In this document: piece by piece, positions 1 to 3,598 of the stretch
How positions within the stretch are numbered: the stretch's first letter is position 1
How the letters are laid out: every line of letters starts with the position of its first letter
Assembly (NCBI GenBank): GCA_005878685.1
Contig: VBLN01000385.1
Coordinates: forward strand, 1 to 5,174
Direction of reading: 5' to 3'
Length of the DNA stretch: 5,174 bases
Source of the DNA: Deltaproteobacteria bacterium
GTDB taxonomy: Bacteria > Desulfobacterota > Binatia > UBA9968
Made by a program: the position numbers and the translations under genes
Notes under the pieces: model-generated
Told to the model about the DNA's origin: nothing
Databases searched by the model: none
Seen by the model: only the letters and a program-made list of their open reading frames with translations

Positions 1-317
1 AGGATTCCAGAGAAGACAAGGCGCAGCTTCCAAGTACCGGGGCCAAGGGCCGGGGAAAAACTCAGTACGGCCCGCTCATTGGCTTCATCCAACGCGCTTT
101 TGCCTTCCGTTGTGACGCCGGCGGCGCTTATAGCCGATGCCGAGTGAATGGTGAGTTCGCATGCGTTGAGCACGACTTCACGGACCGGTTCCTGAACGTT
201 GAGAAAGACGATCTCTTCACCAGCAAAAGTGGAGGCAGTCAGGTCGGGCGTCAGTCTGATCTCGTAGCGTTCGGGAATGACGGCGTCGGGCAATCTATGA
301 GGCGGTGCGCTCGGCAT
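1..317 (-). CDS. M1-family metallo-aminopeptidase, N-terminal part (runs off window)
   Basis: Reading the minus strand from the ATG at 317-315 gives 105 codons with no stop before the window edge. The protein opens with HRLPDAVIPERYEIRLTPDL (residues 7-26), then FAGEE (31-35), a repeated REVVLNA-type strand (46-52), LDEANERA (76-83) and GPGTWKLRLVFSGI (92-105). This is the usual start of M1 (aminopeptidase N / puromycin-sensitive type) enzymes, whose N-terminal beta-sandwich begins with a conserved Lx..V.P..Y.L.L.PDL pattern. Family members are zinc exopeptidases that remove N-terminal residues from peptides. The catalytic GAMEN and HExxH motifs lie several hundred residues further on, outside the window, so activity cannot be judged. 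An in-frame TGA 9-11 bases upstream fixes this ATG as the first start. No clear Shine-Dalgarno precedes it. No signal peptide is visible, which suggests a cytoplasmic enzyme. Confidence 0.9.
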   Translation of the reverse strand, partial: MPSAPPHRLPDAVIPERYEIRLTPDLTASTFAGEEIVFLNVQEPVREVVLNACELTIHSASAISAAGVTTEGKSALDEANERAVLSFSPALGPGTWKLRLVFSGI

Positions 318-462
318 GATGACTCATTCGGGAGTTCGGCTAAAAAACCAGGATCTTTCTATGGCAGCATAGATTATGGTTAGAGCTGGCGCAAACGCAA
401 TGCCGAAAGCAAGAAGCTAAGTGTTCGAGCGACCTGAAAGTACGATGGGATAGCCTGCTGCG

Positions 463-552
463 CTACTTTTTTCTGTAGGCCTCCCACCAGGCGAGGTAAA
501 AGATGAGGCCCAAAATCAAGATCATAAAAATAGGAGGAGCAATTGCTGCCAT
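463..552 (-). CDS. 29-residue single-span membrane protein
   Basis: A short minus-strand ORF runs from ATG 552-550 to TAG 465-463. It begins MAAIAPPIF, continues with an uninterrupted hydrophobic run (about residues 8-22, with MILILGLIFYLAWW) and ends in the charged tail EAYRKK. This is the pattern of a small one-span inner-membrane protein with a basic cytoplasmic C-terminus. GGAG at 563-560 lies 7 bases before the ATG, and a sigma70-like promoter (570-598) lies immediately upstream. These independent signals make it more than a chance ORF. It lies 145 bases before the aminopeptidase gene on the same strand, so co-transcription is possible. I do not recognise a family. Hydrophobic peptides of this size can be subunits of membrane complexes, stress-induced small proteins or type I toxins, and nothing here decides between these. 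Confidence 0.6.
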   Translation of the reverse strand: MAAIAPPIFMILILGLIFYLAWWEAYRKK

Positions 553-569
553 AAATTTTCTCCGAGGTG

Positions 570-598
570 ACTATAGGAATTTTCGCCTACGGAGTCAA
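570..598 (-). promoter_or_regulatory. Sigma70-type promoter for the 29-residue membrane protein
   Basis: On the minus strand TTGACT (598-593) and TATAGT (575-570) are separated by exactly 17 bases. Each hexamer matches the sigma70 consensus in five of six positions. The predicted transcript start, around 563, would leave a leader of only about 11 bases, just enough to include the GGAG ribosome-binding site (563-560). Confidence 0.6.
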
Positions 599-603
599 AT
601 CCG

Positions 604-615
604 ACCCGCGCGGGT
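604..615. repeat. 12-bp GC palindrome next to the small-gene promoter
   Basis: ACCCGCGCGGGT is a perfect palindrome five bases upstream of the -35 box of the 570-598 promoter. It could be a regulator site or the stem of a small hairpin. No T-tract follows it on either strand, so it is not a standard terminator. The rest of 553-741 shows no convincing gene. Confidence 0.35.
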
Positions 616-741
616 TATTCTTCACAGAAAATAATTCTCCTAAATTCTCCCTTGTCACCGGGCGGCCAAATCGCGTAAGATCGCCGCAATTGTAGGCTTT
701 TCGAACCGCGCCTCGGGTTACAGGCTTTAGTTTGCGCACCT

Positions 742-771
742 TTGATTCTTCCCACATAGCTCTGCTACCCT
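742..771 (+). promoter_or_regulatory. Candidate promoter of TA unit 1
   Basis: TTGATT (742-747) and the extended -10 TGCTACCCT (763-771) are 18 bases apart. The -35 fits consensus at four of six positions. The -10 hexamer TACCCT keeps only T1, A2 and T6, but is supported by the TGn extension. Both hexamers and the spacing are unchanged in the second copy of the repeat, upstream of another TA operon, which strengthens the assignment. Confidence 0.5.
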
Positions 772-794
772 GCGAGGAACTTCTACGGCTCGGG
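742..794 (+). repeat. 53-bp upstream repeat, copy 1 (TA unit 1)
   Basis: The stretch beginning TTGATTCTTCCCACA and ending GGCTCGGG recurs at 1689-1741 with 6 substitutions in 53 positions and no gap (47/53 identical). Similarity stops abruptly on both sides. It lies 75 bases before the first gene of unit 1; copy 2 lies 60 bases before the first gene of unit 2. The best-conserved first 40 positions contain the promoter-like hexamers described separately. Confidence 0.9.
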
Positions 795-827
795 TGTGAA
801 AGAGTGACCAAACATCTGCCTTCACAC
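794..827 (+). promoter_or_regulatory. Candidate operator / leader inverted repeat of TA unit 1
   Basis: GTGTGAA (794-800) and TTCACAC (821-827) form a perfect 7-bp inverted repeat with a 20-base gap. It lies between the predicted transcript start (around 778) and the first gene. TA operons are usually autorepressed at such sites, but this position-based reading is inference; a short leader hairpin is the alternative. Confidence 0.3.
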
Positions 828-869
828 GGCGGGAGTGCGCAATTTCTGAATCAACGATGTACGTAGGCG

Positions 870-1187
870 ATGGATGTCGTTATCTCCAAAGGCAGAGTTC
901 CCATTCGAGTCACGGACGAGCGGTGGTTCCACATCGTTGAGAACCACGACGATTTAGCCGGCTACTACGATCAAGTTCTGGAGACTGTGGAAGATCCGGA
1001 TTTTATCTTGCAGGGGTACGGCGGAGCGCTGATCGCTAGTAAGGCGCTCGGTAGAAGGAAATATCTGATGGTGGTATATAGAGAGTTGGGACGCAATGAC
1101 GGGTTTGTCATTACTGCTTATTTTACGTCCCAAGTCTCCAGGAGAGCGATCCGATGGCGAAAAGGACAGCCGTGGCGCAAGCCATAG
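870..1187 (+). CDS. Putative BECR/PBECR-type RNase toxin (first gene of TA unit 1)
   Basis: A 105-residue soluble basic protein. The signature is IRVTDERWFHIVENH (residues 12-26), a helix with DQVLETVEDPDFIL (34-47), a strand KYLMVVY (64-70) and DGFVITAYFTS (77-87). The order (T/DERW-HI--H, an ETVxDPD helix, a hydrophobic strand, an I/V-T-A-Y-F/L strand) is what I associate with small Barnase-EndoU-ColicinE5/D-RelE fold nucleases (PBECR families) and related DUF4258-like toxins. His21, Glu24, His26, Thr82 and the Arg-rich tail would be the catalytic candidates. The family placement is from memory of pattern, not a search. A TAG codon six bases upstream fixes ATG 870 as the first start, though its ribosome-binding site is poor. 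The next gene starts inside it (34-base overlap), implying coupled translation. Likely job: RNase toxin neutralised by the DUF2283 partner. Confidence 0.6.
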   Translation: MDVVISKGRVPIRVTDERWFHIVENHDDLAGYYDQVLETVEDPDFILQGYGGALIASKALGRRKYLMVVYRELGRNDGFVITAYFTSQVSRRAIRWRKGQPWRKP

Positions 1188-1423
1188 ATGAAATTTCAGG
1201 GGCGCTGCCTCATTTGATCCGGCTGCCGCAGGGCAGGGCGTGGATTGATTATGATGAGGAAGCGGACGTGCTTTATGTTGGTCTCAAGCGGCCCCAGAAG
1301 GCCACCGATACAAAGTTCCTTGCCGACAAGGGTATTCTTCTCCGTTATCGTGCTAAGGAACTGGTAGGCGTAACCGTCCTGGATGCGTCTAAACCTCGCA
1401 AAAAAAGAAATGGACGCCGTTAG
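1154..1423 (+). CDS. DUF2283 family protein, putative antitoxin of TA unit 1
   Basis: An 89-residue protein. Residues 30-79 carry the DUF2283 pattern: WIDYDEEADVLYVGL (30-44), an acidic/polar turn, GILLRYRAKELVGVTVLDAS (60-79). Known DUF2283 proteins are often about 60-70 residues and start near the YDxxADxLYV motif. This one has about 29 extra N-terminal residues and a basic tail (KPRKKRNGRR). AGGAGAG (1140-1146) seven bases before ATG 1154 is a strong ribosome-binding site and supports this start inside the upstream gene. DUF2283 genes often pair with small nuclease-like genes, which supports the antitoxin role, but that role is inferred. No DNA-binding domain is obvious unless the basic N- or C-terminal extension contributes. 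The stop lies six bases before the palindromic element 1429-1469. Confidence 0.75.
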   Translation: MAKRTAVAQAIDEISGALPHLIRLPQGRAWIDYDEEADVLYVGLKRPQKATDTKFLADKGILLRYRAKELVGVTVLDASKPRKKRNGRR

Positions 1424-1428
1424 CGGGT

Positions 1429-1469
1429 TCATTTTGACGTTTCGGGAATTCCCGAAGCGTGGAAGTATC
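1429..1469 (+). repeat. 3' palindromic element, copy 1 (after TA unit 1)
   Basis: A 41-base element that recurs at 2509-2549. Its core TTCGGGAATTCCCGAA (1441-1456) is a perfect 16-bp palindrome, extended imperfectly to 1437-1460. The shared frame with copy 2 is TCATTT, ACGTTTCG, CGAA, CGTGGAAGTATC. The inner bases differ from copy 2 but stay self-complementary (GGAATTCC here, ACAATTGT there). No T-tract follows, so it is not a textbook intrinsic terminator. A protein-binding site, RNA 3' end hairpin or mobile palindrome is possible. Confidence 0.85.
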
Positions 1470-1688
1470 CAATGAAAGGGCGTGCCAGTCCTGTTTGTCC
1501 TGTTCCAAACTCCGGCCTCATAACACTCGGCTAAAAAGTGCTTGTCAGCCGACCCCGAAATCGGTAAAATCCGGCGAGTTTTTGCACCTTCGCCCGCACA
1601 TCGAGATCTAGTAGAGAGTCTAGAGTAAAGAGTATGGAGGGGCGCGTCCTCAATTCTCATTACTCTTTACTCGATACTCATTACTGAA
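1470..1688. other. 219-bp spacer between the two TA units
   Basis: No ORF with coding character or ribosome-binding site is seen. The minus-strand open frame here overlaps DUF2283 antisense and has no recognisable protein features. The spacer contains a small hairpin (CCGA 1549-1552 with TCGG about 1561-1564) and, at its right end, the heptamer array at 1616-1686 directly before the unit 2 repeat. Confidence 0.5.
1616..1686. repeat. Inverted array of 7-bp repeats (GAGTANN / NNTACTC)
   Basis: Three head-to-tail heptamers GAGTCTA, GAGTAAA, GAGTATG occupy 1616-1636. After a 22-base gap, four heptamers on the other strand, ATTACTC, TTTACTC, GATACTC, ATTACTG, occupy 1659-1686. The two arms share a perfect 12-bp inverted repeat (GAGTAAAGAGTA 1623-1634 with TACTCTTTACTC 1661-1672). 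CAATTC (1651-1656) and GAATTG (1686-1691) add another inverted pair. The array ends two bases before the promoter-like repeat of unit 2. It may bind a regulator, form a cruciform or hairpin, or be a slippage-prone simple repeat. Confidence 0.7.
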
Positions 1689-1718
1689 TTGATTCTTCCC
1701 ACACAGCTCTGCTACCCT
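1689..1718 (+). promoter_or_regulatory. Candidate promoter of TA unit 2
   Basis: TTGATT and the extended -10 TGCTACCCT have the same 18-base spacing as in copy 1. Of the six substitutions between copies only one falls inside the promoter span, and it is in the spacer. Transcription would start near 1725 and give a leader of about 75 bases. Confidence 0.5.
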
Positions 1719-1741
1719 GTGAGCAGCTTCCATGGCTCGGG
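1689..1741 (+). repeat. 53-bp upstream repeat, copy 2 (TA unit 2)
   Basis: This is the second copy of the 742-794 repeat, ungapped, with 47 of 53 positions identical. It holds the candidate promoter TTGATT (1689-1694), an 18-base spacer, and TGCTACCCT (1710-1718). The flanks are unrelated to those of copy 1, so the repeat is a discrete unit and not part of a longer duplication. Confidence 0.9.
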
Positions 1742-1745
1742 CTTT

Positions 1746-1765
1746 CGCGACATTTACAAATCGCG
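1746..1765 (+). promoter_or_regulatory. Candidate operator / leader hairpin of TA unit 2
   Basis: CGCGA (1746-1750) pairs with TCGCG (1761-1765), and TTT/AAA extends the stem inside a 2-base bulge. It occupies the same relative position as the 794-827 inverted repeat of unit 1 but has a different sequence. That would be expected if each TA complex recognises its own operator downstream of a shared promoter. Confidence 0.3.
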
Positions 1766-1801
1766 TAGAATTAAGCCAGATCATTTGAGGAGAGAAACAG
1801 C

Positions 1802-2002
1802 ATGAAGATTCAAGCGAGTTTTGTAAAAGACGGAAAATGGTGGGTTGCGTGGACCGATGATGTCCCGGGGGCGCTAACTCAAGGAGCCACGCTGGAGGAG
1901 GCCCGCGAAAACCTCGCCGATGCGGTTCGGATGATCCGAGAGCCGGTTGATCTCTCCAAACTTCCTAAAGGTAAGGTGGTGATCGAAGAGCTCGAGGTGT
2001 GA
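1802..2002 (+). CDS. HicB-like (UPF0150 family) protein, without a HicA partner
   Basis: A 66-residue protein with the classic HicB partial RNase-H-like fold: a KIQASF strand (2-7), GKWWVAWTDDVPGALTQG (11-28), then TLEEARENLADAVRMI (30-45) and a C-terminal strand (KVVIEELEV). The length is that of single-domain HicB proteins without a C-terminal ribbon-helix-helix or HTH domain. AGGAGAG (1788-1794) seven bases before ATG 1802 is an excellent ribosome-binding site. HicB normally neutralises the HicA mRNA interferase encoded beside it. No HicA-like ORF (short, basic, with a G-x-H-x-x-[FY] motif) is present here. The next genes are a Phd/RelB antitoxin and a RelE toxin. It may be an orphan antitoxin, an extra regulator of the RelE pair, or a relic of a lost hicAB. 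Confidence 0.85.
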   Translation: MKIQASFVKDGKWWVAWTDDVPGALTQGATLEEARENLADAVRMIREPVDLSKLPKGKVVIEELEV

Positions 2003-2028
2003 GTGACTGTGGAGAGGGACTATATATT

Positions 2029-2235
2029 ATGAAAACAAGAAAAAAGAAAATAACTCCTGAGATCGTTTTCCGTCAGGGGAGACCCGCTGCCGTTATTTTG
2101 GACATTGAGGAGTATCGGGAGCTGCTGGAGCGGCTCGAAGACGCGGAAGACCTGAAGATGCTAGCAGCCATGAGGAAGAAGCCGCTCAAATTTCGGAAGC
2201 TGGCAGATTTCTTGAAGGAGCTTCCGAGTGTATGA
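2029..2235 (+). CDS. Phd/YefM- or RelB-type antitoxin of TA unit 2
   Basis: A 68-residue protein: a basic start (MKTRKKK), then ITPEIVFRQGRPAAVILDIE (8-27), the EEYRELLERLEDAEDLKML helix (27-45) and a C-terminal toxin-wrapping segment KPLKFRKLADFLKEL. The GRPxAVILDxEEYxxLLExLED core is typical of Phd/YefM-family antitoxins that pair with RelE/ParE toxins. The family's N-terminal half forms the DNA-binding dimer and the C-terminal half covers the toxin. I chose ATG 2029 over the in-frame GTG at 1999, because GGAGAGG (2011-2017) precedes it at a workable distance and the GTG version would add ten residues unlike the family. It starts 26 bases after the HicB-like stop and overlaps the toxin gene by 8 bases. 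Confidence 0.85.
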   Translation: MKTRKKKITPEIVFRQGRPAAVILDIEEYRELLERLEDAEDLKMLAAMRKKPLKFRKLADFLKELPSV

Positions 2236-2482
2236 GGTCCTGCTTGAGCGGTCGGCCGAACGGGATCTAAAAGCGCTTTCTGCAGAAATATTTCACCGAG
2301 TTATCCCTCGCATCAGGGATCTTGCCAACAGTCCACGTCCTTCCGGATGCCACAAAATAATTGGATCGAAGAACGATTGGCGGATTCGTATCGGAGACTA
2401 CCGCGTCATCTATGAGATCGACGATAAGAAGAGGGTTGTGAAGGTCATGAGAATCAGGCACCGAAGGGAAGTCTATCGCTAG
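2228..2482 (+). CDS. RelE/ParE superfamily toxin
   Basis: An 84-residue basic protein with the full RelE/ParE layout: YEVLLERSAERDLKAL (2-17), a helix to about residue 36, CHKIIGSKNDWRIRIGDYRV (41-60), IYEIDDKKRVVKVMRIRHRR (61-80) and EVYR at the end. Arg52, Arg54, Arg59, the H78-R79-R80 cluster and Tyr83 correspond to positions that carry the basic and aromatic catalytic residues in RelE-type ribosome-dependent mRNases. The set is intact, so the toxin is probably active. The start is GTG 2228, inside the antitoxin gene, with AAGGAG (2215-2220) seven bases upstream. The overlap implies coupled translation, with antitoxin made first. A ParE-like gyrase-directed role cannot be excluded, but the GDYRVIYEI and RHRREVYR motifs favour RelE. 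Confidence 0.9.
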   Translation: MYEVLLERSAERDLKALSAEIFHRVIPRIRDLANSPRPSGCHKIIGSKNDWRIRIGDYRVIYEIDDKKRVVKVMRIRHRREVYR

Positions 2483-2497
2483 GGACAGGGGGAGATT

Positions 2498-2508
2498 CGA
2501 CAAAGTCG
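2498..2508 (+). repeat. Short hairpin after relE-like gene
   Basis: CGAC-AAA-GTCG is a perfect 4-bp stem with a 3-base loop, placed between the toxin stop codon and the 2509-2549 palindrome. It may add to 3' end structure but is too short to mean much alone. Confidence 0.3.
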
Positions 2509-2549
2509 TCATTTCCACGTTTCGACAATTGTCGAAACGTGGAAGTATC
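2509..2549 (+). repeat. 3' palindromic element, copy 2 (after TA unit 2)
   Basis: This is the second copy of the 1429-1469 element, with a perfect 32-bp palindrome at 2513-2544. The left half is TTCCACGTTTCGACAA and the right half its exact reverse complement. It shares TCATTT, ACGTTTCG, CGAA and CGTGGAAGTATC with copy 1. It starts 26 bases after the toxin gene. A 32-bp perfect palindrome is very unlikely by chance. No T-run follows, so a role as protein-binding site, RNA 3' processing hairpin, or mobile/recombination palindrome should be considered alongside termination. Confidence 0.9.
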
Positions 2550-2551
2550 GT

Positions 2552-2581
2552 TTGACAGGAGAAGGGAGCCTGTCGTAGATC
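2552..2581 (+). promoter_or_regulatory. Possible promoter giving a leaderless ArsR-type mRNA
   Basis: TTGACA (2552-2557) is a perfect -35 box. Eighteen bases on lies TAGATC (2576-2581), a weak -10. Transcription would begin at or next to ATG 2589, which fits the absence of any usable ribosome-binding site there. GACAGG (2554-2559) and CCTGTC (2569-2574) form a 6-bp inverted repeat across the spacer, a plausible operator for the encoded regulator. All of this is inference. Confidence 0.3.
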
Positions 2582-2588
2582 GACTGTC

Positions 2589-2834
2589 ATGGATGAGAAG
2601 CGTTATCGAGGGTCGCGGCTCTGCCGGTTGCTGGGCAACCCCGTGGCCTATCAGCTGGTGGTGTTTCTCGACGGCGACGGCCCTTTGACTCCGAGCAAAC
2701 TGGCGAAGCTCACGGGGCGCCAGATCTCCACGATCAGCAGTCATCTAGCGAAGCTACGTGCGGCGGACGTGGTGCGCTATGACATTCGCGGCAGGGAGGT
2801 CCGCTATTTGAAAAAAGTAACCATGATCACCTAG
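2589..2834 (+). CDS. ArsR-type winged-helix protein, C-terminus probably truncated
   Basis: An 81-residue ORF. RGSRLCRLLGNPVAYQLVVF (7-26) is the leading helix pair, LTPSKLAKLTGRQISTISSH (33-52) and LAKLRAADVV (53-62) form the helix-turn-helix, and RYDIRGREVRY (63-73) is the wing. This is the ArsR/SmtB-like DNA-binding fold. No Cys-rich metal site is visible, and Cys12 alone is not enough. ArsR proteins normally continue with a dimerisation helix after the REVRYxLK strand. Here the sequence goes LKKVTMIT and stops, exactly where similarity to a DUF4268 gene begins in another frame. The protein has thus probably lost its last helix. ATG 2589 is the first start after an in-frame TGA at 2553-2555. 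It has no ribosome-binding site and may be translated from a leaderless message. Possible autoregulation at the 2554-2574 inverted repeat. Confidence 0.75.
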   Translation: MDEKRYRGSRLCRLLGNPVAYQLVVFLDGDGPLTPSKLAKLTGRQISTISSHLAKLRAADVVRYDIRGREVRYLKKVTMIT

Positions 2835-3526
2835 GGAAGCTCCTTACCTATTTGGTTGCGATAGGTGCAAAGACCGCTATCTGGATTGTGGCAGATCCAA
2901 GGCCAGAACATGTAAATGCTATTACGTGGCTGAACGAATCAGCATCGGCCGCGTTCTATTTACTGAAAATTGAAGGTATTAAGATAGGCGACTCGCCACC
3001 AGCACCGCTCCTGACATTAATAGTTGGACCGAGCGAGGAAACTATAGAGGTGGGAGCGACCAAAAAGGATTTGGCGGAACGCTACATTATCCGAGAAAAA
3101 TTCTGGGCCCAACTGCTAGCGAAGGCGAAGGAAAAAACTAAGCTTCATGCCGGTATCTCTCCGAGTCAGCATGGCTGGATCGGAACGGGAGCGGGCCGCC
3201 GCGGACTCGCATTTAATTACGTAGTCCGTCAGCATGATGCAAACGTTGAATTATACATTGATCGGGGTGACGAGTCTGATGCCGAAAACAAGCGAATCTT
3301 TGATGATTTGGCTAAGTCCAAAAAGGAGATCGAATCTGCTTTTGGGAGTATTTTGGAGTGGCAAAGACTAGACGGAAAGCGTGCTTGTCGTATCAAGAAA
3401 CAGATCGAAGTTGGTGGCTATCGCGATGACGCCCCCAGATGGTCTGCGGTTCACGATGCAATGATTGACACTATGATCCGACTTGAAAAGGCATTTAGGC
3501 CGCATATTGCGAAACTAGACGTGTAA
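2807..3526 (+). pseudogene. DUF4268 nuclease-like protein, N-terminally truncated remnant
   Basis: From 2807 this frame reads FEKSNHDHLGKLLTYLVAIG, then AIWIVADPRPEHVNAITWLNE, a segment with KIGDSPPAPLLTLIVGPSE, and the DUF4268 domain from REKFW to the end (LYIDRGD, ENKRIFDDL, IESAFGSILEWQR). Full-length relatives, as I recall them, are roughly 320-370 residues with a PD-(D/E)XK-like nuclease half whose catalytic strand ends in a V-I-E-N-Q-(L)-E-K-[ST] motif just before H-x-HLG. Here everything before that 'EKS' is missing, so the active site is gone. The frame is open only back to a TGA at 2780-2782, with no ATG or GTG. The first possible start is a TTG at 2852 without a ribosome-binding site, giving 224 residues. 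The ArsR frame enters it at a run of six A (2811-2816), offset by -1. Composition shifts from GC-rich to AT-richer at the join. It is most likely a remnant; expression by slippage is possible. Confidence 0.8.
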
Positions 3527-3542
3527 GTTGTGAACGACTCCG

Positions 3543-3598
3543 GTTAGTTCCTGGATCTGTCAGATTCCTACTCGGAAAAAGGCTCTGACGCAACTAAC
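3543..3598. terminator. Convergent hairpin between DUF4268 remnant and minus-strand gene
   Basis: GTTAGTT (3543-3549) pairs with AACTAAC (3592-3598), and inside it GTCAGA (3559-3564) pairs with TCTGAC (3584-3589). A short TTCC/GGAA pair sits near the tip. It lies between two genes that converge, and its right arm includes the stop codon (3594-3596) of the minus-strand gene. A bidirectional transcription end is the natural reading, although there is no clear T-tract, only a run of A at 3576-3580. Confidence 0.4.

Noticed and set aside
587..811. 74-codon minus-strand open frame upstream of TA unit 1
   Set aside because: It covers the 53-bp repeat and promoter region, has low-complexity Ser/Arg composition and no family resemblance.
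1429..1469. Intrinsic terminator after DUF2283
   Set aside because: The stem is strong but neither strand has a T-run directly after it, so termination is only one of several possible roles.
1196..1660. 154-codon minus-strand open frame across DUF2283 and the spacer
   Set aside because: It lies antisense to a convincing gene, crosses the palindromic element and shows no recognisable protein pattern.
1999..2028. GTG at 1999 as the start of the Phd/RelB antitoxin, overlapping the HicB-like stop
   Set aside because: It would add ten residues not typical of the family, while ATG 2029 has its own GGAGAGG site and begins the usual basic N-terminus.
1429..2549. The palindromes as integron attC recombination sites around gene cassettes
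   Set aside because: The element is a near-perfect palindrome without the GTTRRRY core pair or the unpaired extrahelical bases of attC, and no integrase gene is visible. Only the cassette-like logic is retained, as inference.
2267..2744. Minus-strand open frames across relE, the palindrome and arsR
   Set aside because: They are antisense to well-supported genes and pass through the perfect palindrome; the proteins look random.
2811..2817. A canonical -1 programmed frameshift at AAAAAAG joining ArsR to DUF4268
   Set aside because: The zero frame reads AAA AAA GTA, so the heptamer is not in the X XXY YYZ register, and the fused product would pair a regulator with half a nuclease. Recombination debris is simpler, though slippage is left open.
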